Below, piece after piece: positions 26,714-36,615 of a stretch of DNA of 64,000 nucleotides. The notes beneath the pieces are model-generated. The model saw only the letters and a program-made list of their open reading frames with translations, was not told the DNA's origin and searched no databases. The DNA is taken from assembly GCA_958434805.1 (NCBI GenBank), contig CAUBDX010000008.1:14601-78600 (forward strand), read 5' to 3'. The DNA is from an uncultured Phocaeicola sp. (GTDB taxonomy: Bacteria; Bacteroidota; Bacteroidia; Bacteroidales; Bacteroidaceae). Each line of letters begins with the position of its first letter. Position 1 is the stretch's first letter. The translations under genes and the position numbers were made by a program.

Positions 26714-28810
26714 ATGAGAAAAATATTTTTTGCAGCAATACTCTTCCTAACCTGTGTGACTCTGTCGGCACAGAATACAATACCTAATCAATTTAGCCAG
26801 TTCGGAGGTTCAGCTTCCGGCATGGACGGCAACCGATATGACCGAAACGGAAATCCCATAGATACAACCGCAGTCATTGATGCCAATACTATTCCCATCG
26901 GATTATCTTCATGGAAAATAGATGAACGTCTGGGAAATATATTTGAGACGCCTGTAGATACCATACAGCATGCATTTCAAAATACAAATGATACAGGAGG
27001 ACCTACCGGCCATTACACCTATCTGGGTAACTTAGGAGCTCCTCGCATCTCACATGTATTCTTCGAGCGAAAAGAAGCCAGCCAGTTCTTCTTCACCGAC
27101 CCGTATGATTTTACCGTACGACGTCCGGAAGACATTGTTTATACCAACACTAAATCTCCTTTTACGAACCTTACTTATTACAAGCAAGGAGACGGACGGT
27201 ATGGAGAAGAACGATTCAAAGCTTATTTTGCTGTCAATGTCAACAAGCGGTTGGGCTTCGGGTTTGATATAGACTATACATACGGACGCGGTAAATACAC
27301 CAGCCAGTCTACCGCTTTATTCAACGGAAATCTCTTTGCCTATTATCGAGGAGATAAGTATGATATGCACTTTAATTTCATAAACGAAAATCTTAAAGTG
27401 GCAGAAAACGGAGGTATTGCCGATGACCGCTATATCACCCATCCGCTGGAAATGGCAGAAGGTAGAAAAACCTATGCCACTTATGACATACCTATAAACC
27501 TCAATGACATATGGAACAAGAATACCGGATATCATGCGTTTCTTACCCACCGGTATAATTTAGGCTTTTATCGTGACGTAACACAGGAAAACGACACGGT
27601 TACCCGCACTGTATTTGTGCCTGTCACCAGTTTTATCCATACAGTAAAAATGGATATGAACCGACGGAAGTATATTTCTTACGACAAAGAACAAAATCAG
27701 ACCTACTTCCAAAATAACTATCTGGGAAATGACTCAACTGATGTAACAAAGCATTTCTCCATTAAAAATACAGTGGGCATCTCATTACGTGAAGGATTTA
27801 ACAAATGGGCTAAAGCGGGATTGACTGCATTTATGAGTTTCGAACACCGCCGTTTTACCCTTACTGATACGCTAAACGGTACAGCCGGACGCCGTATTCC
27901 TACTGACCACAAAGAAAACATACTTTCAGTAGGAGGACAGCTTATCAAAGAGCAAGGTAAAACAATCCATTACAATGTATTGGGAGAAGTAGCCCTGATT
28001 GGTGAAGATGCCGGACAATTCAGTGTGGAAGGTCAAGGCGACGTAAACTTCCGTCTGTTCGGCGACACCGTTAGATTTGTAGCCAATGCTTATGTGAAAA
28101 ATCTAAACCCTACTTTCTATTTCAGACACTTCCACTCCAAACATTACTGGTGGGATCATGAAGACCTTTCTAAAATTATGCGCACACGCATAGAAGGCAA
28201 ACTGAATATAGATCGTTGGCGAACTCAGCTGAAAGTAGGGGTTGAAAATATCAAGAATTATACGTATCTGGACAATACCTCCATCAAAGTAACAGATAAG
28301 CAAGATAAGGTTTCCTACAAAAACAATATAGCTGTACACCAGCACAGCGGCAATATCCAAGTGTTTAACGCCGCCTTGCGCCAAGATTTCAAATTAGGAA
28401 TCTTGCATTTGGACAATGAAGTTGTTTATCAGAAATCAAGCAACCAGCAAGTGCTGCCACTTCCTGACCTTGTTTTATATCACAACCTATACATTCAGTT
28501 TGGGCTGGCAAAAAGAGTGCTAAATATTGAGTTGGGAGCCGATGTCAGGTATTTTACCCAATACTATGCCCCCGATTATGCACCGGCTATCGGACAGTTC
28601 TACCTTCAGAATCCGGAAACCCGGTTTAAGTTAGGAGGATACCCTTTGGTTAATGCTTACCTTAACCTCCATCTTAAACGTACCCGTATCTTTATACAGA
28701 TGTATAATTTAATACAAGGAACCGGAGAAAAGAGCTATTTCCTTGCGCCCCATTACCCTTTGAATCCTCGCATACTGAAATTGGGACTATCATGGAATTT
28801 CTTTGACTAA
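26714..28810 (+). CDS. Putative outer-membrane porin (Porin_10 type)
   Basis: 698 aa with a signal peptide (MRKIFFAAILFLTCVTLSAQ). The body alternates aromatic and polar residues in many short strands (LTYYKQGDGRYGEERFKAYFAVNVNKRLGFGFDIDYTYGRG). The protein ends in an aromatic strand closing with Phe-Asp (LKLGLSWNFFD), typical of outer-membrane beta-barrels. It resembles the large 'putative porin' family of Bacteroidota. The cargo is unknown. The next gene encodes a solute-binding-like protein 12 bp downstream, so the two may share a transcript. Confidence 0.85.
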   Translation: MRKIFFAAILFLTCVTLSAQNTIPNQFSQFGGSASGMDGNRYDRNGNPIDTTAVIDANTIPIGLSSWKIDERLGNIFETPVDTIQHAFQNTNDTGGPTGHYTYLGNLGAPRISHVFFERKEASQFFFTDPYDFTVRRPEDIVYTNTKSPFTNLTYYKQGDGRYGEERFKAYFAVNVNKRLGFGFDIDYTYGRGKYTSQSTALFNGNLFAYYRGDKYDMHFNFINENLKVAENGGIADDRYITHPLEMAEGRKTYATYDIPINLNDIWNKNTGYHAFLTHRYNLGFYRDVTQENDTVTRTVFVPVTSFIHTVKMDMNRRKYISYDKEQNQTYFQNNYLGNDSTDVTKHFSIKNTVGISLREGFNKWAKAGLTAFMSFEHRRFTLTDTLNGTAGRRIPTDHKENILSVGGQLIKEQGKTIHYNVLGEVALIGEDAGQFSVEGQGDVNFRLFGDTVRFVANAYVKNLNPTFYFRHFHSKHYWWDHEDLSKIMRTRIEGKLNIDRWRTQLKVGVENIKNYTYLDNTSIKVTDKQDKVSYKNNIAVHQHSGNIQVFNAALRQDFKLGILHLDNEVVYQKSSNQQVLPLPDLVLYHNLYIQFGLAKRVLNIELGADVRYFTQYYAPDYAPAIGQFYLQNPETRFKLGGYPLVNAYLNLHLKRTRIFIQMYNLIQGTGEKSYFLAPHYPLNPRILKLGLSWNFFD

Positions 28811-28822
28811 ACTGCAAATACA

Positions 28823-29632
28823 ATGAAAGCAGTACGCTATTTACTGATAACTGTTCTCGTAATGTTTGGCATTGTCTGGCTCAATACCCAAAAAGAGCCG
28901 CAAGATAAGTTTGCCAAAAGAGACTATGCGGATATCCTTTCTTCCAAAGTGTTAAGGGCAGTAACCGAGTACAACTCCATCAGCTATCACGTTGATGGAG
29001 ATACCATCAGGGGGTTTGACTATGAAATACTTCAGGTATTTGCCCATGAAAAAGGTCTGAAACTGGAAATAACTCCTGAAATGAGTTTTGAGAAGCGACT
29101 TCAAGGAGTGTGTGAGGGACGTTATGATTTGCTTGCAACAGGAACTACCATTACCGCAACTTCAAAAGACTCCTTGCTGTTTACTCACCCTCTATTGCTG
29201 AACAAACAGGTATTGGTCCAGCGCAAACCGGAAGAAAGAAATGACAGTTCTTATATAAAAGGACAACTTGAATTAGCACATAAAACATTATATGTAACTA
29301 AAAACTCACCTGCACTTTTACGCATTCATAACCTGATTGAAGAAATAGCCGATACCATTTACATCCGTGAGGTAGAACTTTACGGTACAGAACAGTTAAT
29401 CTCGATGGTAGCAGCAGGAGATATTGACTATGCTGTATGCGACGAATATATAGCCCGTGCCTTTGCACAAAACTACAACAATATAGATATCAACACCGAT
29501 ATCGGCTTTACGCAATTTTATGCATGGGGAATCGGAAAACACGCCCCTATACTCAGAGACAGTTTAAACAGCTGGCTACAAGACTATCAGAAGAGTAACT
29601 CTTACAAGAAACTATACAAAAAATATTTTTGA
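28823..29632 (+). CDS. Membrane-anchored family 3 solute-binding protein (MltF N-domain-like)
   Basis: 269 aa. A single N-terminal hydrophobic anchor or signal (YLLITVLVMFGIVWL) precedes an SBP_bac_3 fold (LRAVTEYNSISYHVDGDTIRGFDYEILQVFAHEKGLKLEI, GRYDLLATGTTIT, ISMVAAGDIDYAVCDEYIA). In MltF-type proteins this domain is followed by a lytic transglycosylase; here the protein stops after the binding domain. It may bind an amino acid, peptide or peptidoglycan fragment. No ABC transporter genes are adjacent, which argues against ordinary import. It lies 12 bp after the porin gene. Confidence 0.85.
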   Translation: MKAVRYLLITVLVMFGIVWLNTQKEPQDKFAKRDYADILSSKVLRAVTEYNSISYHVDGDTIRGFDYEILQVFAHEKGLKLEITPEMSFEKRLQGVCEGRYDLLATGTTITATSKDSLLFTHPLLLNKQVLVQRKPEERNDSSYIKGQLELAHKTLYVTKNSPALLRIHNLIEEIADTIYIREVELYGTEQLISMVAAGDIDYAVCDEYIARAFAQNYNNIDINTDIGFTQFYAWGIGKHAPILRDSLNSWLQDYQKSNSYKKLYKKYF

Positions 29633-29722
29633 GTTTGCGTGCCTTCGTTCTTCTCTTCAACAAGGATTCAAGTGAACTTAAAGGCATAAGCCCTAAAAAG
29701 AAACTAAAAAAGACAAAAACTC

Positions 29723-30712
29723 ATGACACCATTAAAAAAAGTACGCTGGGGATTTATCGGCTGCGGAGAAGTGACCGAGAAAAAAAGCGGACCAGCCTTT
29801 AACATGATACCAGGCTCAGAAGTCGTTGCCGTAATGAGCCGTGATGAAGAAAAAGTAAAATCGTATGCCAAACGGCACAATATCCCACGCTGGTACACCG
29901 ATGCACAGGAACTGATTGGCGACGAAGATGTGAATGCAATATACATTGCAACTCCCCCATCTTCACATGCCACCTTTGCCATCATGGCAATGAAGGCGGG
30001 AAAGCCTGCCTATATTGAAAAACCCATGGCCGCAAGCTATGAAGACTGTGCACGCATCAACCGCATTTCAAAAGAAACAGGCATTCCTTGCTTCGTGGCT
30101 TATTACCGCCGCTATCTTCCCTATTTCCAGAAAGTACGCCAGCTGGTAGAAAGTGGAGAAATAGGCAATGTCATTAATATACAGATTCGTTTTGCACAAC
30201 CCCCGCGCAACTTAGATTACAACACTAAAAACCTGCCGTGGCGTGTACAGCCCGACATCTCCGGAGGAGGCTATTTCTACGATTTGGCGCCCCATCAGCT
30301 CGATCTTCTCCAAGATATGTTCGGATGTATTCTTGAAGCCGAAGGTTACACATCGAACCGAGGTAAATTATATGAGGCAGAAGATACCATCAGTGCCTGC
30401 TTTAAGTTTGACTCCGGACTTCCCGGTTCAGGTTCATGGTGTTTTGTAGCTCACGAATCGGCAAAAGAAGACCGTATTGAAATCATTGGCGACAAAGGAA
30501 TGATTTGTTTCTCTATCTTTACCTACGATCCGATAGCTCTACACACAGAAAGAGGAAGAGAAGAAATACTTCCTCCTAATCCTCCTCATGTTCAGCTGCC
30601 TCTTATTCAAGCTGTAGTAGAACACTTGCAGGGCAAAGCTATCTGCACGTGCGACAGCGTAAGCGCAACTCCTACCAACTGGGTAATGGACCGAATATTA
30701 AACAAACTGTAA
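29723..30712 (+). CDS. Gfo/Idh/MocA family NAD(P)-dependent oxidoreductase
   Basis: 329 aa. The N-terminal Rossmann fold (WGFIGCGEVTEKKSGPAF) carries the family motif AYIEKPMA. The C-terminal half (SGGGYFYDLAPHQLDLLQDMFG) carries the usual GG(G)xxxDxxxHxLD active-site pattern. These enzymes oxidise or reduce sugars, inositols or related compounds, or act as trans-dihydrodiol-type dehydrogenases. The substrate is unknown. It lies 90 bp after the solute-binding gene and converges on the efflux operon. Confidence 0.92.
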   Translation: MTPLKKVRWGFIGCGEVTEKKSGPAFNMIPGSEVVAVMSRDEEKVKSYAKRHNIPRWYTDAQELIGDEDVNAIYIATPPSSHATFAIMAMKAGKPAYIEKPMAASYEDCARINRISKETGIPCFVAYYRRYLPYFQKVRQLVESGEIGNVINIQIRFAQPPRNLDYNTKNLPWRVQPDISGGGYFYDLAPHQLDLLQDMFGCILEAEGYTSNRGKLYEAEDTISACFKFDSGLPGSGSWCFVAHESAKEDRIEIIGDKGMICFSIFTYDPIALHTERGREEILPPNPPHVQLPLIQAVVEHLQGKAICTCDSVSATPTNWVMDRILNKL

Positions 30713-30724
30713 TTTTCAATAAAA

Positions 30725-30764
30725 TACCGGTTGTTTTTCATCTTTCTGAAATAAACAACCGGTA
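30725..30764 (-). terminator. Terminator between converging oxidoreductase and efflux genes
   Basis: TACCGGTTGTTT at 30725-30736 pairs perfectly with AAACAACCGGTA at 30753-30764. The minus-strand side runs into TTTTATT, so it chiefly serves the efflux operon. Confidence 0.75.
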
Positions 30765-30787
30765 CATTTATCTTATCGGCAAACAAT

Positions 30788-32227
30788 TCAATAGTATCCT
30801 CCTCCAAGCGAACGATAAAGGAAAGCATGTACTTTACAGTACGACACATTCAATTCCACTCGTTCCAGCTCACATTCCAAATAACGTTCATCAGCCGAAA
30901 GTACATCCAAATAACCGGCAAAACCCGTTTCAAACAATTCATTGGCATTATATATCGAACGGTGATGAATACGGCTCTCTTCTTCTTTTAAAGCTCTGCG
31001 CTTATCAATCTGCCAAGAAGCTGCCAATAAATTAACTACCTCCTGATAAGATTGAAGCACAATCTGATGATAATCAAGCAGAGCTATACGCTGACGGCTC
31101 TTTGCTTCATTCCACAATGTGCGAATTTCATTCCTCTTGAAGATAGGAGCTGTAACACCAGCAGCAAGATTATATACCAACGATGCAGGTGAATTAAACC
31201 ACTGCTTCAAGTTAAAAGCATTGAATCCTACATCCCCACCTATCAAAAGAGAAGGGAAAAATGCTTTACGGGCTGCCAACACATCCGACTTACTGGCAAG
31301 AAGCTCCAGTTCTGCCCCCCTAATATCCGGACGGTAATGAATCCACTGAGCCGGAATACCTGCCTGAGAAGGAAATTCCATCTTACAAACCTCTTCAAAA
31401 TCAGATCGTAAAATTTCAAATGGCAGCTTACCGATAAGCAATGCCAACGCGCGCTCTACTTCTCCGATGCGTTGTTCTGTATCCAAGAGCATCTCTTCCA
31501 GTTTCAAGCGACGAGAGCGAAACTGATCAACAGATAAACGGGAAACTTCCCCTTCTTTCATCAATTCATTGGTCAGCTGATAAGAATCACGGGCTTTACG
31601 AATTGCTTCTTTTAAAATAAGCCTTTTCTTATCCAGTCCTACCAAATCATAATATTGAGTGGCAACTTCAGCAACCAGCAAGGTCTGGGCTAAACGTTTG
31701 GCTTCTACGGTTTTCATCCAACGAGCCACGGCAGCGCGCTTCTTATCAGTCAGTTTTCCCCACACATCAGCCTCCCAATTAAAATCAAGCCCGATATTTA
31801 TATTCGTATAAGGGTTGGGGATATGCTTGTCACGTGAAAGCTCCGGAGTGTTGGTTGTTGAATTTCCCACTCCATCCATCGTATAGTCTCCGAAACGCTC
31901 TACACCTCCTCCTATACCCAACGTTAACTCTGGGAGTAATGCTCCTTTACTCATCCCTACCTGTCCGCGGGCAATAGAAACAAGTTCTATTGCTTTCAGA
32001 AAAGAATGATTTCGCACCAGTGCCGTATCAATATACTGCTGCAAATATACATCAGGAAAAAAATCACTTCTCGGAATAGAAGCTATTGATACCGTATCTG
32101 AGTCTCCGGCAAAAGTTTCAGGAAGCTCTACTTTTTCCACCGGCAGCAAAGAAGGTGCTTTACAACCTTCCCACACCAACATTGCAATAAACAGTAATAA
32201 ATAATTAATCTTCTTCATCATCTTCAT
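30788..32227 (-). CDS. TolC-family outer-membrane efflux lipoprotein
   Basis: 479 aa with a lipoprotein signal (LLLFIAMLVWEGC, lipobox WEGC). The OEP repeats are seen as two long coiled-coil halves with family phrases (SFLKAIELVSIARGQVGMSKGALLPELTLG, HYRPDIRGAELELLASKSDVLAARKAFFPSLLIGG). It forms the outer-membrane channel of the tripartite pump encoded just upstream. The start overlaps the RND gene by up to 23 bp; Met1, Met3 and Met4 are all possible. Confidence 0.92.
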   Translation of the reverse strand: MKMMKKINYLLLFIAMLVWEGCKAPSLLPVEKVELPETFAGDSDTVSIASIPRSDFFPDVYLQQYIDTALVRNHSFLKAIELVSIARGQVGMSKGALLPELTLGIGGGVERFGDYTMDGVGNSTTNTPELSRDKHIPNPYTNINIGLDFNWEADVWGKLTDKKRAAVARWMKTVEAKRLAQTLLVAEVATQYYDLVGLDKKRLILKEAIRKARDSYQLTNELMKEGEVSRLSVDQFRSRRLKLEEMLLDTEQRIGEVERALALLIGKLPFEILRSDFEEVCKMEFPSQAGIPAQWIHYRPDIRGAELELLASKSDVLAARKAFFPSLLIGGDVGFNAFNLKQWFNSPASLVYNLAAGVTAPIFKRNEIRTLWNEAKSRQRIALLDYHQIVLQSYQEVVNLLAASWQIDKRRALKEEESRIHHRSIYNANELFETGFAGYLDVLSADERYLECELERVELNVSYCKVHAFLYRSLGGGYY

Positions 32228-35200
32228 AACGTACTTTATTTCGACCTAAACGAGTCGATAAGGTTTCAAAAATCAGATATAATCCGGGAACAAGAAAGAT
32301 TCCAACAAATGTTCCTACAAGCATTCCTCCTGCAGCAGCCGTACCGATAGAACGATTTCCCAAAGCGCCTGCTCCGCTTGCCATAACCAAAGGAATCAAT
32401 CCACAAATAAAAGCAAACGAAGTCATCAGAATTGGACGCAAACGACTCACTGCTCCCGTAATGGCAGCATCAAGTATAGACATTCCCTGATGACGGAACT
32501 GATTTGCCATCTCTACGATAAGAATCGCATTCTTGCCTAACAATCCGATTAACATCACCAAAGCCACCTGAGCATAGATATTGTTTTCCAATCCGGATAA
32601 TTGTAAAAACAGATAAGACCCGAAAATACCAGCCGGAAGAGATAAGATAATTGGAAATGGCAATAATAAACTTTCATATTGCGCAGCCAACAGGAGATAA
32701 ACAAAGAGCAAGCAGATACCAAAAATCAAGAGAGTCTGCCCTCCTGAATCTTTCTCCTCACGTGTTACTCCTGACCATTCCACGTCATAACCGCGAGGAA
32801 GAACCTCCGCACAAATTTCTTCTACTACAGCAATAACCTCCCCAGAGCTGATCCCTTTTTCTCCTTCACCGGTAAGAAGTGCAGAAGTAAACATATTATA
32901 CCGTGTAATCTGGCTTGGACCATAAACTCGCTCCATAGTCATAAAGTTTGAATAAGGCACCACATTTCCATCGTTGTTTTTTGCAAACAGACGATACAGA
33001 TCTTCCGGATTCATACGGTATTCAGGCGATGCCTGAATCATCACCTTATACATCTGTCCGAACCGTACAAAGTTAGAAGAATAGAAGCTTCCGATATATG
33101 CCTGAAGGGTTTCCATCGCCTTGTCAAGCTCCACGCCTAACTTAGCAGCTTTAGCCAAATCAACCTTCAGCATATATTGCGGAAAGTTCGGATTAAACCC
33201 AGAAGTCACTCCTTTAAGGCGCGGATCAGCATTCAGTTTCTCCACCAAGTTATCTGCCACAGATGCAAATTCGTGAAAATCGCCAGCCGTCTTATCCTGC
33301 AAACGAAGTTCAAACCCGCTTGCATTACCAAATCCCGGAACAGAAGGAGGAAGGAAAAACTGGATATCAGCATCCTTGATATAGGATGTTTTATTTTTAT
33401 ATACTTGCATCAGTTCTGTTACACTTTGTTCACGCTCGCTCCACGGCTTAAGATTAATCATCCCCATACCGTAACTGGCACCTTCTGTTTCGGTCATTAA
33501 GCTGTAACCGGCCAACGTAGAGATACTCTCTATTTCATCAAGAGGGAGCAAAGCCGCCTGCACTTCACTTAACACCTCCTCACTACGCTCTACGGTAGCT
33601 CCCGGAGGGGCATCGACGTTCACGTAAATCATTCCCTGATCTTCGTTAGGGATAAAACCGGCGGGGAGAATCAAATTAATCCCATAAGTAGCCAACAAGA
33701 ATATGAGTAAAGTGGCATAAGTAAATACTTTTCTACCCAAGTATTTATGTAAGCCCCAATGATAACGGCGCTCAAACTTTCCATATCCTCTGTTAAATCC
33801 GATAAAGAAACGACGTAACCAAGTTGCTTTTTTCTTACCTTTACCTGCCGGTTTCAATAAAAGCGCACATAAAGCCGGAGAAAGGGTCAGTGCGTTTACC
33901 CCTGAAATGACAATAGCCACAGCAAGAGTCAATGAAAACTGTCGATAGAAAATACCCACAGTTCCCTCCATAAACCCTACCGGTACAAACACAGCAGACA
34001 TAACCAAGGTAATAGCAACAATTGCTCCTCCAATTTCTTTCATAGCCTCTACCGAAGCCCGATAAGGAGAAAGGCCTTCTTCGTGCATCTTCACATGAAC
34101 TGCTTCAACCACCACAATGGCATTATCTACAACAATACCGATGGCCAAGACCAATGCAAAAAGCGTAAGCATATTAATAGAGAAGCCCAGCATCTGCATA
34201 AAGAAAAAGGTACCTACCAGAGAAACGGGTACAGCTATGGCTGGTATTAATGTAGAACGGAAGTCCTGCAAAAAAATATATACCACTACAAACACCAGTA
34301 AAAAGGCCTCAAGCAATGTTTTCAGTACCGACTGAATGGAAGCGTCAAGAAATCGCGATACATCATAAGCTATGTTATACTCCATTCCCGGTGCAAAGCT
34401 GCTTTCTTTTATTTCCTCCATACGCTGCTTGATATTCTGAATCACCTCACGTGCGTTCGATCCAGGACGTTGCTTAATCATAATAGATGCAGACGGACGT
34501 CCATCAGTCATCGAAATCATGTTATAGTCTTCCGAATCGAATTCAATGGTAGCCACGTCACGCAGCCGAAGCAACGAGCCATCGGGTAATGCTTTGAGTA
34601 CAATCTCTCCATACTCTTCCGGAGTGCTGAATTTTCCTGTATATTGCAATACATACTGCAGCTGTTGAGGCAGTTTATCTGAACTGATACCGGTTTTTCC
34701 GGGAGCAGCTTCAATATTCTGCCGTCGGATAGCCTCGGTTACATCTTGAGGAACCAAGTTATAAGCTGCCAAACGATTCGGATTCAGCCAAACCCGCATT
34801 GCATAATCACGGCTACCCATGATTTCCACCAAGCCCACTCCATCAATACGCTTTAACTCGCGTAAGATATTAATATCGGCAAAGTTATATACAAACTTCT
34901 CTGTATGCGTGCTATCAGTACTATATATATTTAAGTACATCAACATACTGTTGACTTCTTTCTCGGTCACCACACCAGCCCGGATTACCTCCTCGGGAAG
35001 CTCATCCAATACAGTCGTCACACGGTTTTGCACATTGACCGAAGCTACATCCGGGTCTGTTCCTACTTTAAAATAGACAGTGGTAAGAGACATTCCGTCA
35101 TTTGTACAAACAGTAGTCATATACGTCATACCCGAAACACCATTAATCGCTCTCTCCAAAGGAGTAGCCACTGTTTTTGCCATCACATCAGCACTGGCAC

Positions 35201-35351
35201 CAGTATAACGTGCCGTCACCGTAACCGAAGGAGGAACGATATCAGGAAACTGAGTGATGGGAAGCGATACAATTGCCAATGCCCCCAAACAAACTATAAT
35301 TACAGATATAACAGCCGAAAGAATCGGTCTGCGAATAAATAGCTTAAACAT
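32205..35351 (-). CDS. RND (HAE1/AcrB-type) efflux transporter permease
   Basis: 1048 aa, full length. It opens with FKLFIRRPILSAVISVIIVCLGALAI, the first membrane helix. The fourth-helix region has the proton-relay acidic pair (LALVLAIGIVVDNAIVVVEAV). The repeated C-terminal membrane block is seen in GLLGKNAILIVEMANQF and GGMLVGTFVGIFLVPGLY. It exports hydrophobic compounds, antibiotics or bile salts driven by protons, together with the adaptor upstream and the TolC-like protein downstream. The substrate cannot be told from sequence. Confidence 0.95.
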   Translation of the reverse strand: MFKLFIRRPILSAVISVIIVCLGALAIVSLPITQFPDIVPPSVTVTARYTGASADVMAKTVATPLERAINGVSGMTYMTTVCTNDGMSLTTVYFKVGTDPDVASVNVQNRVTTVLDELPEEVIRAGVVTEKEVNSMLMYLNIYSTDSTHTEKFVYNFADINILRELKRIDGVGLVEIMGSRDYAMRVWLNPNRLAAYNLVPQDVTEAIRRQNIEAAPGKTGISSDKLPQQLQYVLQYTGKFSTPEEYGEIVLKALPDGSLLRLRDVATIEFDSEDYNMISMTDGRPSASIMIKQRPGSNAREVIQNIKQRMEEIKESSFAPGMEYNIAYDVSRFLDASIQSVLKTLLEAFLLVFVVVYIFLQDFRSTLIPAIAVPVSLVGTFFFMQMLGFSINMLTLFALVLAIGIVVDNAIVVVEAVHVKMHEEGLSPYRASVEAMKEIGGAIVAITLVMSAVFVPVGFMEGTVGIFYRQFSLTLAVAIVISGVNALTLSPALCALLLKPAGKGKKKATWLRRFFIGFNRGYGKFERRYHWGLHKYLGRKVFTYATLLIFLLATYGINLILPAGFIPNEDQGMIYVNVDAPPGATVERSEEVLSEVQAALLPLDEIESISTLAGYSLMTETEGASYGMGMINLKPWSEREQSVTELMQVYKNKTSYIKDADIQFFLPPSVPGFGNASGFELRLQDKTAGDFHEFASVADNLVEKLNADPRLKGVTSGFNPNFPQYMLKVDLAKAAKLGVELDKAMETLQAYIGSFYSSNFVRFGQMYKVMIQASPEYRMNPEDLYRLFAKNNDGNVVPYSNFMTMERVYGPSQITRYNMFTSALLTGEGEKGISSGEVIAVVEEICAEVLPRGYDVEWSGVTREEKDSGGQTLLIFGICLLFVYLLLAAQYESLLLPFPIILSLPAGIFGSYLFLQLSGLENNIYAQVALVMLIGLLGKNAILIVEMANQFRHQGMSILDAAITGAVSRLRPILMTSFAFICGLIPLVMASGAGALGNRSIGTAAAGGMLVGTFVGIFLVPGLYLIFETLSTRLGRNKVRYEDDEED

Positions 35352-35363
35352 AATACACTCCGA

Positions 35364-36512
35364 TTATTTCTGAACAGGATTCAACTTCAACTCTTTCTTT
35401 ACCTCCTCAAAAGGAATGGTATCCGTTTCTATTTTCATGCCATCTCTCACCATCTGTACACCTTCGTATACAATGGCAGTCCCCTCTGGAAAATCTTGCG
35501 TCACGTAATAATTCTGATAACGCTCAATCGGATGAAAACTTCTTACCTGAGCCTTACTCTCCTTATCAATCAGATATACATAAGTAAAATCTTGAATTTC
35601 AAAAGTCGATTTCTGAGGAATCAAACACACACCCTCCATGTGAGTCATCATGCGAATCTTCCCCGTAACCCCATGTTTCAGCAATCCATCCGGATTAGGG
35701 AAACGCACACGGAAAGCAATAGAACCCGTTCCACGCTCAAAGTCGCCTTCCACTGTTTCCTGACGCCCCCGGTAGGCGTACACCGTTCCGTCCGGTAAAA
35801 CCAACTCCACACTATCGCGCTGCTGTAAATTCTCTCCCTTAAGCTGAGCTTTTTTTAAACGCAGGTATTCAGACTCATTCACACGATAATAAGCAAAAAC
35901 TTCCGAAATATCACTCACTGTGGTCAGCAAGCTTTCAGGATTCACCAAACTTCCTGTTTTATATGGAATACGGTCAACATATCCTGTAAAAGGAGACAAT
36001 AGGGTGGTGTATGAATAATCCATCTGAGCGCGCTGCATTTGGGCATGAGCCTGCTCTACCCGCATACGAGCCACATCGTACTCCCGTTCTGCCTGCACCA
36101 GACGAATGGATGAAAGAATTTGTTTTTCAACCAAACGACCAATACGTTCCATTTCATACTTTGCCATTTCCAATTGGGCTTGTGTCTGCTTATAATTCGA
36201 CTCAGCTTCTTTCAAGGCTTCAGCATATCCGGCTGCACTTAAGCGAAACAGAGGCTGTCCTTTTTTTACAAACTCTCCTTCATCAACCAACACTTCTTCT
36301 ACAAAGCCTTCTACCTTGGGCTTAATCTCTACGAACTGAATAGCTTGCACATCAGCCACATAAGAGCGGGGTAAATCAATGCTTGCTCCACGAAGCAACG
36401 TTACGGGAATTGTTTTATCAGGCGATGCCTGCTTGGTGCCTGCACGCTGGCAAGCCGGAAGCAACGCTATCGCACACGACAGCACTGCAACCTTCTTTAA
36501 TGAAAGTTTCAT
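35364..36512 (-). CDS. RND efflux periplasmic adaptor lipoprotein
   Basis: About 382 aa. The frame is open further upstream, but the ATG at 36512 starts a clean lipoprotein signal (KKVAVLSCAIALLPAC), so that start is preferred. Barrel-sandwich/lipoyl (VEIKPKVEGFVEEVLVDEGEFVKKGQPLF), alpha-hairpin and beta-barrel parts are in normal order (LSPFTGYVDRIPYKTGSLVNP). It links inner-membrane pump and outer-membrane channel. It is 12 bp before the RND gene, in one operon. Confidence 0.92.
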   Translation of the reverse strand: MKLSLKKVAVLSCAIALLPACQRAGTKQASPDKTIPVTLLRGASIDLPRSYVADVQAIQFVEIKPKVEGFVEEVLVDEGEFVKKGQPLFRLSAAGYAEALKEAESNYKQTQAQLEMAKYEMERIGRLVEKQILSSIRLVQAEREYDVARMRVEQAHAQMQRAQMDYSYTTLLSPFTGYVDRIPYKTGSLVNPESLLTTVSDISEVFAYYRVNESEYLRLKKAQLKGENLQQRDSVELVLPDGTVYAYRGRQETVEGDFERGTGSIAFRVRFPNPDGLLKHGVTGKIRMMTHMEGVCLIPQKSTFEIQDFTYVYLIDKESKAQVRSFHPIERYQNYYVTQDFPEGTAIVYEGVQMVRDGMKIETDTIPFEEVKKELKLNPVQK

Positions 36513-36615
36513 ACAAATTAAAAAATAAAGATTACTATGTAATTTTTTATAAAGAATGCACACTTGAATGCTTTCTCCGCCTAAGCACAGAAAGACACTT
36601 ACCTAAAATAAGATG

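Noticed and set aside
36513..36563. Upstream extension of the RND adaptor
   Set aside because: The residues before Met at 36512 would sit in front of a complete lipoprotein signal, which is not plausible.
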